From Auricularia sp. M13 (Eukaryota > Basidiomycota > Agaricomycetes > Auriculariales > Auriculariaceae): DNA of 64,000 nt. The notes under the pieces were generated by a model. The model was not told where the DNA came from. It was given only the letters and a program-made list of their open reading frames with translations, and made no database searches. How positions within the stretch are numbered: the stretch's first letter is position 1; each line of letters starts with the position of its first letter. Where the stretch lies: assembly GCA_037042915.1 (NCBI GenBank), contig CM073200.1, positions 2,228,832 through 2,292,831 of the forward strand, written 5' to 3'. This document shows, piece after piece, positions 43,726 to 53,124 of this stretch. Made by a program: the position numbers and the translations under genes.

Positions 43726-44937
43726 TCAGGTTGCAGAAGAGCGTGGCAAGGGCGAGTGCGTGGAGGACTGCGAAAACGTGCGCGGGCCGAGCGGACGGCG
43801 CGCTGGCGCGGGGACGGGCGGGCCACCCGCGCTCGGAGGCGTCCGCGGCAACGGCGGCGACGGGAGCGGCGGCGACGGCAATGGGGGAGAGAGCTGCGCC
43901 GGAGAAGGTTTCACGGCGAGCGGCTCCTGCTCCCGCTCGCTGCCGGAGGTGGAGAATTGCGCGTCGGCAATGGCGAGCTTGAGCCGGCGCTCGCGGCGCT
44001 CCATCAGCAGCGTTTTGCGCTTGCGCCGTGGCGGCGGGGCAGATGATGGCGGCGGGGCAGGCGACAGGGCTGTCGGCACCGCTGCCCGTGTCGGCCGCGA
44101 GGATGAGGAGGCGGATGTCGCGGACGGCTTTCGCTTCGAGGCGGTCGGCTTTGCGTCGACGACGAGGCGCGGCAAGCCCTGCAAGGACGGGTGCACGGGC
44201 AGCTCCGGTAATGTGGGGGGCACGGACGACGTCGCGGGGCCGGAAACAGGTGCTAGCCACGACGGGTCCTTCTCGGGCAGCGGAGGCAGCTCAGGAACGG
44301 GCGGCGGCAACTCCGGCACAGGTGGCTGCCTGGAGAATGCGCTCCAGCGGTGCGAGTCGACGCTGCCGCGCAGCGTAGTGCCTGCGAGGCTGCGGGGAGA
44401 CTCGGGCGCCTCGGATTCGGCGCCCTTCTCGGCGAACTTCATCTGGAGGTGCTTGGGAAGGTCTGGCACGGGCGGTACGTCCCCCATCGGGCTCGGCCAG
44501 AAGCGCGAATCGACGCTCGCGCGCGCCGTCGTTGGGGCAATGGTCGAGACGACTTCGCTGCGCCGACTGGGAGTCGGCGGCTCCATGAAGCTCGTTCGCT
44601 GCGACGTCGGCGAAGACGGCGCGATGGACTCTGGGCCGAGGGGCACGGTGTGGATCGTCGATGCATACAGAGACCGCCGGATGTCGATTACAGACGGCGG
44701 CGGAGGCGGGCCCGTCAGTGCTGCCGCAGACGCAGCAGGCGTGCCAAAGCTCATGAGCCGCGAGAAGGGCCGAGTCGTCAGCTCCTTGACCTCCCGCCGG
44801 TGACGCTCGATGCGTCGTCGCCGCATCACCAGATACACGAGCACTGCAATGGCAAGCACGAGTATGGGGATGAGCACGGCGGGGATGACAATGAACGAGA
44901 CGTTTCTTCGCGGTCTGGATCCACGAATGGTGAACAC
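43726..44937 (-). CDS. Single-pass membrane protein with Pro-rich inner tail
   Basis: The exon encoding the membrane helix (FIVIPAVLIPILVLAIAVLV) is clear. The inner side begins MRRRRIERHRREVKELTTRP then FSRLMSFGTPAAS, followed by a long disordered tail with repeated SVDSRFW/SVDSHRW and PPVPELPPPVPELPPLPEK motifs, possible SH3-binding sites. The chain ends GPRTFSQSSTHSPLPRSSAT. Upstream of 44937 the frame stays open to about 45055 without an ATG. A first exon lies further upstream; two candidate hydrophobic starts on the minus strand near 45130 (MQTSCACIAISAGLGAE and MDGGCRRRVRALPFLLDLVL) could supply a signal peptide, but neither splices cleanly. The 5' end is therefore unresolved. A surface-receptor-like architecture is inferred. 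Confidence 0.65.
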   Translation of the reverse strand: MFTIRGSRPRRNVSFIVIPAVLIPILVLAIAVLVYLVMRRRRIERHRREVKELTTRPFSRLMSFGTPAASAAALTGPPPPPSVIDIRRSLYASTIHTVPLGPESIAPSSPTSQRTSFMEPPTPSRRSEVVSTIAPTTARASVDSRFWPSPMGDVPPVPDLPKHLQMKFAEKGAESEAPESPRSLAGTTLRGSVDSHRWSAFSRQPPVPELPPPVPELPPLPEKDPSWLAPVSGPATSSVPPTLPELPVHPSLQGLPRLVVDAKPTASKRKPSATSASSSSRPTRAAVPTALSPAPPPSSAPPPRRKRKTLLMERRERRLKLAIADAQFSTSGSEREQEPLAVKPSPAQLSPPLPSPPLPSPPLPRTPPSAGGPPVPAPARRPLGPRTFSQSSTHSPLPRSSAT

Positions 44938-45055
44938 TGGAGAATACGTTGATGGTGCTGTACGTACCCTGCAGATTGCGTTGGCGCCGCCTGTGGCAGA
45001 GAGGTCGGCGACGGCACATCTGCTGCGTCTTGGCGTGGATACAGACTTCTTGCAT

Positions 45056-47117
45056 CGCTACCCAAAAGTTCAGCACCAAGTCCAGCAGAAATGGCAATGC
45101 ACGCACACGACGTCTGCATCCCCCATCCATCTTCTCGATCCAGGCGAAGCAATGTGAGCTGACGAAGACGCTAATGCGGCTTCAGCACCCGCGTCTGCAG
45201 CCAAAAGTAAACGGCGCCTCACAAGATCGAGAAGCTAAAAACGCAGTACAGGTCAGTCAATTGTTGCGCAAATTGACAGCCAAGGCGTGCTCACAAGACG
45301 CGGACATGGCGAGGGGAAACGGAGCTCGGAAACGGGAGGAGGAGGGAGGAGGGAGGAGGAGACGGTGGGGGAAGGAAGAGGAGGAGGGAAAGATGGACGC
45401 TGGCCCCGCGGCTGGGCGGTTGCGTTTGTCGTTGAGAAACGCGACACAGCCGAGGATTATTGACAAAACGCTGCGAGAATGATCTCGGCTCTCTGACGAC
45501 GGGTGCCCCTAAGATATCAGCGTAATGATCGGCGCAAAGGGGCGCGTTTGCGGGCGCTTCCGGTGTGCAGCCGAAGTGCCTGTTCGCTGTTCGGCCCGCC
45601 AACGGCTGTTCTTGCACACCGACCTCGTCGCTCTGGACGCCAGCCACATCGCTGTTTTTTGCCGCCAGCGCCGTGAGGGTCGATCATTACTCAAACGCCA
45701 GCCTGGGCAGCTGTGATGGGAGTGATGCTCCATGCATGATGCCCTCCCGTTAGGGGACCAAGAATCTCCAAGTCGAAGGCAAGGAGTCTCCGGCGACCAG
45801 CGGCGCTTCTGTCGGAGCTTGCGGTCCAGACTTGCGTCTGCCGTGCCCCGTCTGCTGCTCGTATAGCCCGCCACGGACGCGATAGCGACAGACCTGCACA
45901 CCAGGCACAAGCGTACTGCAGATCCTTGGGTGACACCGCAGCACGGGCGAATATTGGATCCGGACTCGGGCCAAGTCAGCTCCCGCCCATCCTCGTCGTC
46001 GTCATCTGGGATTTTAAAACTATACACCCGCTGAACTTCTGCTCAGAAGAGCACGTTTCTCCCGCCCACAATTTATCTCCGACTACAGCGGTTCCCCTGA
46101 TGTGCTCCAGGTCGTTCACAAGCACCCCGATTTGCACGCACAGTCAGCGTCGGATTCGCTTCGAGATTTCGAGGTACCCTGTAATCCACTCCGCGGAGGA
46201 ACGCCAGAGTACTGTTGCCAGCTACATATGGAGCCTGCTGTTCCATGCCCACCAGCCGGGCCCGGGACTATCAATTTCCGATACTCTGTTCAGTGAAATC
46301 TGGCTTTTTCATCGTTAGCGGCGCGTTGGGCTATAAATTCTCGACTTCCGTGCCGGGCAGCACATGCAATGTTATGATAAATCTGCATTTCTCCATATCG
46401 GAGAACACTTATTCACCAAGGAGCGCAATCTCAGGAATTTTCCTGCACAGTACCTGTACAACCTGTGCTGCTTGCCACTGGGTATTCATAGCGTAACCTC
46501 CGCGGCCGAGGAAACTCATGATTCCTAACGTAAGCTTGAGACTGCAAACCGCCAGTTGATCGAAAATGCTGTGATATCACGACAACGTCGTGACACGCGA
46601 CATCGCAGATCTCCAGCATGCACGCTGAGTGCGTGGTGACTGTAGCGAAGACCGAGTGAACTCCAAGTCACCGTCAATGGTTTTCGGAACTCAGTTTTGC
46701 TTGGCTTTCTGTGCCAATTTGGGCACCCGGCTGAACGGCAAAGTTGCAGACAGGTGTTGAACGTTGAACAACGACAAACAAGGTTCGGACAAATGGCCGA
46801 GATGCACGTGGTGTGCGACGCACCAATAAACTCGCGGCATCGATCTCCGCTCCGCTAGCACTTTGCTCCTTGTCTCCTCTCACAACCTCGCCGTCTGGTA
46901 ACGCTGGAAAGAGATCGATTGCAGAGGCATAAGACGTCGCAGACATGGACAAGAGGTGAGCATAATCGTTGCATAGCAGCCAATCCACCAGGGAATGACG
47001 AGGTCGGGACAGTCATCATGTATAGCAGAAAGCCAGAAATAAGAGGCATAGGTCCGTGAAGCGCGCGCTGGGCCGTGTATTCCCTCGCATGCGCGCCATT
47101 GTGCTGGTCCGCGGCGC
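45056..47117. other. Gene-poor 2-kb interval
   Basis: It contains a purine-rich microsatellite-like run (45334-45395) and a minus-strand 172-residue open frame at 45509-46027 that shows no domain, intron pattern or paralogue. No other gene can be supported. Confidence 0.35.
45334..45395 (+). repeat. GGA/GGGA purine-rich simple repeat
   Basis: Imperfect run of GGAGGAGGGA-type units on the plus strand, within otherwise non-coding sequence. Confidence 0.8.
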
Positions 47118-48281
47118 TCAGAAAGTGTCGGAGTCGAGCTCGTCGCTGGTGTCGTCGTCGACAACGCGTGCATCCGACAACCCATCAAGAGCCATCATTG
47201 CTCCGGTACCTTCAGCGATAGGCTGCAGGACCGGGGGTGTCGCGACGTAATCCTGCTCGGCGGCGACGGCGGCGAGAATAGCAAGTGCGTGGCCGCTTTC
47301 AGCCGCCGGTGCGCGCAGATGAATCGCGTTGTCACCGCCCAACGCGCCCCCGACCGGGGAAGCGGAACGATGAACGGCCGTAGCATCCTGGACGGAGAAC
47401 GTGAGTGTCAGGTTATTGTGTCGCGACCAGTTACTCACCGAGTCGGCCGCATTCAATGGTGTGTTGACGCCCGCAGCGACAGCAGGTGCCGCCGCGGTAT
47501 TCGAGTATTCGGTTGATGGGGCCGCCGGCGTTGGCGACCCCATGTTGGTGGTGGTGAGCGACGCCGGGGACGCCAGCGGCGAATACTCGATTACAGCGTC
47601 TTCCTCGCTGTAACCGGACTCGGCATCGCCGTCGCTGCCACTGTAAAAGGAACCCGCGCCATTCTCGGCGTCGCCATATGACCCCGCGGGACCGTCATCC
47701 TCGCCACGCCACACCGCGTCGTCGTCGGCGGCGTAGCCAGCCGGGGGGTTGCTATAGAACGCCGTTGAGCCGTCGCCGTCGCCGGCCAGGCCCTCCGTGT
47801 CATCGTCGTTGGAGCTGTCTAGATCGCTCACGTCCATGGCGTCGTCTCCAAACAGCCACACGGGCTCCAAATAGACTGGCGGGCCCCAGGGCAACGCGTT
47901 GACCCGCCGCCGCCGGACCAGCTGGGGCTGAGCCTGGGCGGGCATCGGGGGGGCATCGTGGTCCGAGGCCAACAGCGTGGAAGACGTCTCGCCACCGTCG
48001 CTGTGACTGTCGTCGTCGGCGGCCTCTGTGTCGCTGTCATCTGCCACCTCCTCGTCGCCGCCATCTGCGCGTTCCTCGTAGTCATAGACGATGTCGGTCG
48101 CATGTCCATCGTTGAATCGGGGCGGTGATGCGGACGGTGTGCGGGTATCGCTACCGGTGGCGACGGGGACTGTGGACGCCACGGCTTGCGCTGGGACCTG
48201 TGCTGAGTCATAGAGCATACGAATGTCGTGGACGCTTGGCAACGATGCCCAGTAGTCATCGAAGGACGTTTCGCTGTTCAT
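47118..48281 (-). CDS. Acidic Ala/Ser-rich protein, tandem family, unit A
   Basis: Single exon from the ATG at 48281 (MNSETSFDDYWASLPSVHDI) to 47118. The chain is strongly acidic and predicted disordered (DSDTEAADDDSHSDGG, SSNDDDTEGLAGDGDG), with one basic, hydrophobic island (LVRRRRVNALPWGPPVYLEP followed by VWLFGDDAMDV). The C-terminal part carries NLTLTFSVQDATAVH, comparable with ALTLLIQDAAM in unit B. It ends DTSDELDSDTF. I do not recognise a known domain. Units B and C follow in the same orientation, so this looks like a tandemly duplicated lineage-specific gene. Confidence 0.6.
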   Translation of the reverse strand: MNSETSFDDYWASLPSVHDIRMLYDSAQVPAQAVASTVPVATGSDTRTPSASPPRFNDGHATDIVYDYEERADGGDEEVADDSDTEAADDDSHSDGGETSSTLLASDHDAPPMPAQAQPQLVRRRRVNALPWGPPVYLEPVWLFGDDAMDVSDLDSSNDDDTEGLAGDGDGSTAFYSNPPAGYAADDDAVWRGEDDGPAGSYGDAENGAGSFYSGSDGDAESGYSEEDAVIEYSPLASPASLTTTNMGSPTPAAPSTEYSNTAAAPAVAAGVNTPLNAADSVSNWSRHNNLTLTFSVQDATAVHRSASPVGGALGGDNAIHLRAPAAESGHALAILAAVAAEQDYVATPPVLQPIAEGTGAMMALDGLSDARVVDDDTSDELDSDTF

Positions 48282-48427
48282 CGCGCACGGTGGGGGCACG
48301 GGCAAAAGGAAAGGTGCGGGATGTTTGCGGCGGATCCCGGCTCAACTACACCACGTTCTAGTCACGTGCTACAGTCAACAACGCGTCGAGGCGTTCATTT
48401 CTCGCGTTTCGAGTGCACAGGACGAAA

Positions 48428-48458
48428 AATCGATTGATGAAACAAAACAGGTATTTAC
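48428..48458. repeat. Short direct repeat between tandem units, copy 1
   Basis: AATCGATTGATGAAACAAAA followed by CAGGTATTTAC. It recurs with two substitutions and one inserted T at 49517-49548, marking the same junction position between consecutive units of the tandem array. Confidence 0.75.
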
Positions 48459-48615
48459 GAGACAGAGGTAAGTATGATCATTGAGTTCTTTTCAGAGGCA
48501 CTAACGAGTTCAGAAGGCATTTCGTGTCAACATTGTATGGAAACATCTATCGGTCAATCTGCTCATCGGCGCCAGGGTCGACCTCGCAATCGCACTCGCG
48601 ACGGGAGCGCGAGTC

Positions 48616-49425
48616 TTAGGACGACTGGTTCATGGCCTCTGCGCGCGGGCACGGCCAAGGAACGGTCCGCGGCGCCTGTACCGACGTGCTCGCTGAGGCC
48701 GGCGGCAGTGGCATCGTCGATCCCGACGACGCTGGCCCAGTGCTGGCGCTAGCAGTCGCTGCGCATGTTGTGGTCGCATGCAGATGGCTGCAGCTCTCGC
48801 TGTTGCCCGTTGTGTCCTCGTTGACCACGACGGTCAGCTCGCCAAAGATGCTGCGCGGGCCTGGCTGCCGAACGACGCTGTAACCCGGGTCGTTGGCGGC
48901 GTATGCGGGGTGCGAGAGTGAGCTCTGCCTCTCGTTTTCGGCGTCGTCATATGGGTAGTCGGACGTTAGCATCGCCGTTCGGGCGTGCAGTTTCACCAAG
49001 AATGCGGCCTCGGCAGCCGTGTATGCTTTCTCGTCAACCTCATCGTCTTCGTACATGGCCGCATCCTGGATGAGCAACGTCAGCGCTGTCTCTGAATCCC
49101 AAGTGTGACGACTGACAGTATTGAACACAGCCGCGATCGTGGTGGACGCAGTAGCAGCAGGTGCCACGGCGTTAAGATCAGATTCGCTTTTTGGGGCCGC
49201 CATCGACGACGTCCCCATGCGCTGGGCGCGTGCCGTGGCCGACCCCAGAGACGAATCTGGCGTTAGCCCGTCCGCCTTGTTGTTGGCGTTCCAGCCGCCG
49301 CTCTTGATCTTTGCCATCGCGCCCGGCACCCCGGGGAGGGTACAAGTCGGCGGACCCCACGACGCGTATGCATTCCCGGGGGGTAGGTGCCGCCGCCAAG
49401 AAGGGTATGGACGCCGGTAGCTCAT
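48616..49425 (-). CDS. Ala/Ser-rich protein, tandem family, unit B
   Basis: Single open frame. The ATG at 49425 (MSYRRPYPSWRRHLPPGNAY) is the first in frame; 49317 (MAKIKSGGW) is an alternative. Recognisable segments are NNKADGLTPDSSLG, SESALTLLIQ-like ETALTLLIQDAAM, an acidic stretch (YEDDEVDEKAY) and the C-terminal block DPGYSVVRQPGPRSIFGELT. That block recurs in unit C as RAGYRIVRKPGSRRVLGELT. The shared tail motif is PLPPASASTSVQAPRTV here and PLPPAVASTSIVAPRTL in unit C. No known domain, signal peptide or membrane helix is seen. The function is unknown. Confidence 0.55.
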   Translation of the reverse strand: MSYRRPYPSWRRHLPPGNAYASWGPPTCTLPGVPGAMAKIKSGGWNANNKADGLTPDSSLGSATARAQRMGTSSMAAPKSESDLNAVAPAATASTTIAAVFNTVSRHTWDSETALTLLIQDAAMYEDDEVDEKAYTAAEAAFLVKLHARTAMLTSDYPYDDAENERQSSLSHPAYAANDPGYSVVRQPGPRSIFGELTVVVNEDTTGNSESCSHLHATTTCAATASASTGPASSGSTMPLPPASASTSVQAPRTVPWPCPRAEAMNQSS

Positions 49426-49516
49426 CGCAGATGGTGTGCGAGAAGAATGAGGACAAGTGCCGGAGCTTGCCGTTGAGTCCGACGATCTTCTTATATTCAC
49501 CTGGCTCAGCGAGAAC

Positions 49517-49548
49517 AATCGATTGAGGAAACAAAATAGGTATTTTAC
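49517..49548. repeat. Short direct repeat between tandem units, copy 2
   Basis: AATCGATTGAGGAAACAAAA followed by TAGGTATTTTAC; partner of 48428-48458. Confidence 0.75.
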
Positions 49549-49612
49549 TATTTACTCTACAGCGAGTAAGCACGCTGGTTGAATACGTCTAACCAGAGGC
49601 AGCTGACTGGTC

Positions 49613-50640
49613 TTAGCATTTCGGTGCGACATGAAAATAATCAACGGTTCTAGGGTCGGATATGTCCTCGATATCATGATCGCCGCGGCAGCAGCGCCAG
49701 CTCGGTAATTTGAGTATCCCGAGCGACTGCATGGCGTCTTCACGCACGCGTGGCCACAGGTCAATGTGCGTGAACAATGTACGCGGCGCCACTATTGACG
49801 TGCTCGCCACAGCCGGCGGCAGTGGCCACCGTGGCACCACGCGTACAGCGGACTCGTCAGTGGGGTCCGCAGATGTGGCACTGGTAGCGGCTGCATGCAA
49901 CAGCGTGTAGCTTTCGCCACCACCTGGCAATGCATCTCGCTCTGCCATAATGGTCAACTCGCCGAGGACACGACGGGAGCCCGGCTTCCGCACAATCCTG
50001 TAACCTGCACGTACGGGGAGAGGCCTGATGACCCTCTCGACTCCGTCGAAGACGTGGGGCATTTTCGACGCTGGAATCGCCATGCAACCTGGATACGGCC
50101 AGTCGGCCGCGTTCTCGTCGTTGTCCGTGTTCTCGTCGATGCCCATAAGGATCCACTTCTTCTCGACGTCCGTGGTGTCCGATCAGGGCGAGCACTCAGA
50201 ATCTCCGTCCTCAGAATCGTCGGGCGACATGCTGCTAACAGTCGCAGAAGCAAGGGTGATGGCTGGACGATACATGGGTGTGGCCGCAGCATGGTTCAGG
50301 CTCGTAACCAGACGATCCATCGCCCCTATCTTGGTCCATGATGACATCCTAGGTGAGCGATGTCAGCGCCGTCTCCGCATACCGATGTTTACTACTGACG
50401 CATCGGGCACGCTCGGCAACTTGGTAGTGGTACAAGCAGCAGCAGTTGCGGCCACGTTAGAGGTAGATCTGTGCTCTGGGGTCGCCAGCGTGGACACCTG
50501 TGCGCTGGGCATATGCTTTGGCCTAGAGGCGAATCTACCGCCAGCCCATCCTCCTCGTTGCCTGCTTGCCAACCACTACCACCATCGCTCTCTACCGTCG
50601 CGCCAGGTGGCTCCGGCATAGTGTTTGGTGGCCAGAAGCC
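49613..50640 (-). pseudogene. Tandem family unit C, probably decayed
   Basis: An open frame of 177 residues (50146-49613, MGIDENTDNDENAADWPY...) carries the C-terminal block shared with unit B (GYRIVRKPGSRRVLGELT). Sequence resembling the upstream part of unit B continues to about 50640 on the same strand (SGWQAGNEEDGLAVDSPLG; NVAATAAACTTTKLPSVPDA) but lies in shifted frames. In the frame of the C-terminal part an in-frame TGA stands at 50184-50186, right after an acidic stretch (SPDDSEDGDSECSP). The simplest reading is a third copy that has lost its upstream coding capacity; a shortened functional protein starting at 50146, or unrecognised introns, remain possible. Confidence 0.55.
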
Positions 50641-50880
50641 AGTGACGGAAAGGTCGTGGATCTGGGCCAGTCGTGGATTCGTAGATGGTGAGCGAGAGCA
50701 GGGAGGACGGAAGGCAAGAGCTGGAGCTTACCGTTCGAGTATCCCACGTCACGTGGTCAACGATTTGTACCGACCTTTGGCTAGTTCTAGCAGGGAATTT
50801 GCGTCCTATTCCAATGCAATTGCCGTAGCCACGCGTGTTTGGAACATACGGAAACTGATACTGAATTTACATTGACTATG

Positions 50881-51794
50881 CTACGACAAAATCATTGGCT
50901 CGAGTTTCGAGTCGCCCGACGGTGCCGGTGCAGACACTAAGATACTATTGAACGCTCCAATCTTCGCATCTCGCAATTCTTTGGCGGGATCCGCAACGTA
51001 CGCCGGGAGCGGAGGTGGCAACGGTTGCAATATCGATGCGCGGTCGGCCCTGGCTCTGCGTCGGCACCGCAAGAACAGCAACATCGACGCGGCGCAGAGC
51101 ACTCCCAGGAATGAGACAACCACAATGATGATCAGCTTCGTATGGCTCTCTGAAGAAGGGTGACCACCGTGGCTGTGACGCCCGTTTGTTGAGGAAGGGG
51201 TGTGGGAGGCGCTGAGAGCGATGGAGTTTGTCGTCAGATCGGGGGATGAGACTATTGCCTGATTAGTAGGGCGATACCTACGGCGGATGGGCGATAAGCA
51301 GTGAGATTTGACACCGCCAAAACGCGTTTCGGACACGCACATGATGTAGTCAACTCCAAAGGCTGAGTTGGCAACATTCGTAACAAGTAGAACGTGTGCC
51401 CCGGGCCCAAGCAAAGGTGAGACGTACAGCAGTTGCTGCACCGACCATGAATCGGCGTAGGACGATAGCACCGTGTCGGCCTCGTCGTCGATTGTCACAC
51501 GGAAATAACTGTGGTCTACGTTCTTATCGCCGTAGACCCATATCCTTGTACCATTGAATGCGAACGCGAATTGTGCGCTCTGGCTGCGCGTGAGATGGAA
51601 TGTGCCGCCGGAATGAATTGATGGTTGCAGAGAGTTCGTCGTCCATGCCCCCGCCGGGAGGTAGGAGACTTGACGTCCAAACGATGAATACATTCAGCAG
51701 TAGAGGCGTCTGTTTGAGATTTGGAGTACGCACAGGAGGGATCGGCATCGTCCACCTGGACATCGTCTTTAGTTGGGAGGTTCAAGTCAGTCAT
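50881..51794 (-). CDS. Single-pass membrane protein, three-member family, copy 3
   Basis: Three exons (51794-51734, 51668-51341, 51277-50881) sum to 786 nt, giving 261 residues. The N-terminus MTDLNLPTKDDVQVDDADPS is hydrophilic, as in copy 1, and exon 1 is again 61 nt. The outer domain shows SYLPAGAWTTNSLQPSIHSG, QFAFAFNGTRIWVYGDKNVD, HSYFRVTIDDEADTVLSSYA, QQLLYVSPLLGPGAHVLLVT and FGVDYIM. A Ser/Thr-rich linker leads to the helix LIIIVVVSFLGVLCAASMLL followed by FLRCRRRARADR, then a short tail with LPPPLPAYVADP. The outer domain alternates hydrophobic residues as in a beta sandwich, and resembles other Agaricomycete surface proteins with a Phe-x-Gly-Thr-x-Ile-x-Val-Tyr-Gly motif. The role is unknown. 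It appears intact. Confidence 0.75.
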
Positions 51795-52595
51795 TAGTAT
51801 CACAGTATCTGAGCTGTCCCGCATTCCTACTTATCTGACCTAGTGTTGTGTTGCTACGGGTCTTTCGACTATTGCCAGTGGAGACCGTTGAGAGGGCGAG
51901 CTCATTGCAGTTTCGTATTTCTCAACTCCTGCCCTCATTGTTCATCGTTCAGGGATTACACCGGAAGGGTGACAGACGCTTGGAACTCAGATCCAGATGC
52001 TATCCTGATGCAAATACCAGTCACTGCGTCTTGACGGAGCTACAATGCAGACTCGCCCCGTGGACCTACGACCAGATCTACCTTTGACGAATGTGGCTAA
52101 GACGACGGCAACTTGAGCAAAGTAGGCTAAAGAAGAAACTGACATCGAATTCGCCGGTCTGGAAGACCGCGGCCTCATCAATCTTGAACCAGAATGTCCC
52201 TGCGCCTTCCTGGGCCGGACAGCATAGCGCCCAGCTCCACAAGTACTGAGTACAGAGCACGCAGTGGCTTGATGCCCACATATTGATGATTCCTGGCCTG
52301 GCAGCTTCGGCAGGTGCTAGCGTAGTGTAAATCTCCTGTCGTGCTTCACAGGGACAAGCATCGTTCTGAGCAGCCAAGACGTGGAGTCTAAATGCGAACT
52401 TTGTTGACACGTGCTGCTGTTGGCCTGGCAACAGCACAGCATCGGGAACTGTTTCTTACACCAGTGCCAGGATTCCAGCGCGATCTGCGCCATTGACGCG
52501 TCCAGAAAGAGCTCATCGCGGCTTCCAGCGCACCCGCTGGCGTTGGCGAAGGCTCTGGGCGCAATGTCTGCCATGCGGGAGCAGCGTAATGTTGA
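51795..52595 (-). pseudogene. Possible decayed secreted-enzyme gene
   Basis: Minus-strand fragments in different frames suggest exons of a secreted, Cys-containing protein: ANASGCAGSRDELFLDAS and IALESWHW (about 52570-52450), HVLAAQNDACPCEARQEIY (about 52385-52330), MWASSHCVLCTQYLWSWALC (about 52285-52225) and GAGTFWFKIDEAAVFQTGEF (about 52205-52150). The Trp-Phe-Lys-Ile-Asp-Glu motif is reminiscent of AA9-type polysaccharide monooxygenases, but the order and the copper-binding His residues cannot be established. A MITE lies directly upstream. Treat as a weak lead. Confidence 0.25.
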
Positions 52596-52603
52596 TGCGA
52601 GAT
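52596..52603 (+). repeat. Target-site duplication, left
   Basis: TGCGAGAT, repeated exactly at 52940-52947 on the other side of the MITE. Eight bases is the length made by hAT transposases. Confidence 0.85.
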
Positions 52604-52939
52604 CAGGGGGCCCGCATGATAAGGATTGTGAATATCGGGTGGGGGTGGGTGGGTCGTGGGAAGATTGATGGCAACTCAATTGAGTTGACACCCAAACAAT
52701 CGTCACAAAATGTTCGACGAGTGAGTATCGAACTTTTTTGACCCAGATTTTTTGCCAGAACGTTGCGGTTTGCCTTTCACGGCTCACTGGCAAAAAATCC
52801 GGGGTTTTGGGAGGGAACGGCGGCCTCGGTACGCAAAAGACATAAAAAAAAACTGAATGGGTTTGATTAGCGCGCGCATCTTCCCACGACCCACCCACCC
52901 CCACCCGATATTCACAATCCTTATCATGCGGGCCCCCTG
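52604..52939. mobile_element. hAT-type MITE, 336 bp
   Basis: Terminal inverted repeats of about 62 bp, identical as read, begin CAGGGGGCCCGCATGATAAG at 52604 and end with the reverse complement at 52939. The inner part of the repeat is a G-rich GGGTGGGGGTGGGTGGG stretch. The element is flanked by a perfect 8-bp duplication (TGCGAGAT). CAGGG ends, 8-bp duplications and lack of coding capacity identify a non-autonomous hAT element. Identity of the terminal repeats points to recent insertion. Its interior contains a GCCAGAACG...GGCAAAAAATCC region with T- and A-rich stretches and no open frame of note. Confidence 0.92.
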
Positions 52940-52947
52940 TGCGAGAT
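52940..52947 (+). repeat. Target-site duplication, right
   Basis: TGCGAGAT, exact copy of 52596-52603. Confidence 0.85.
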
Positions 52948-53124
52948 GGCCGCGCTATTGCACGCGGGGCAGATGGCAAAGGCGTGAGATCGCTCGGCGC
53001 TTGCCGGTCCTGTCATCCTGTCTGCTGTTCTCTCCGTTCAACTCGACGAAAGCCACGCTCGTTTCACACGACCCACACTCGTTTAACCCCGGCCTTTCTC
53101 GACAGAGAGAGCATGCGCTAGGAG

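Noticed and set aside
43697-44803. 368-residue plus-strand ORF with Gly/Ser-rich sequence
   Set aside because: Antisense shadow of the Pro-rich tail of the 43726 membrane gene.
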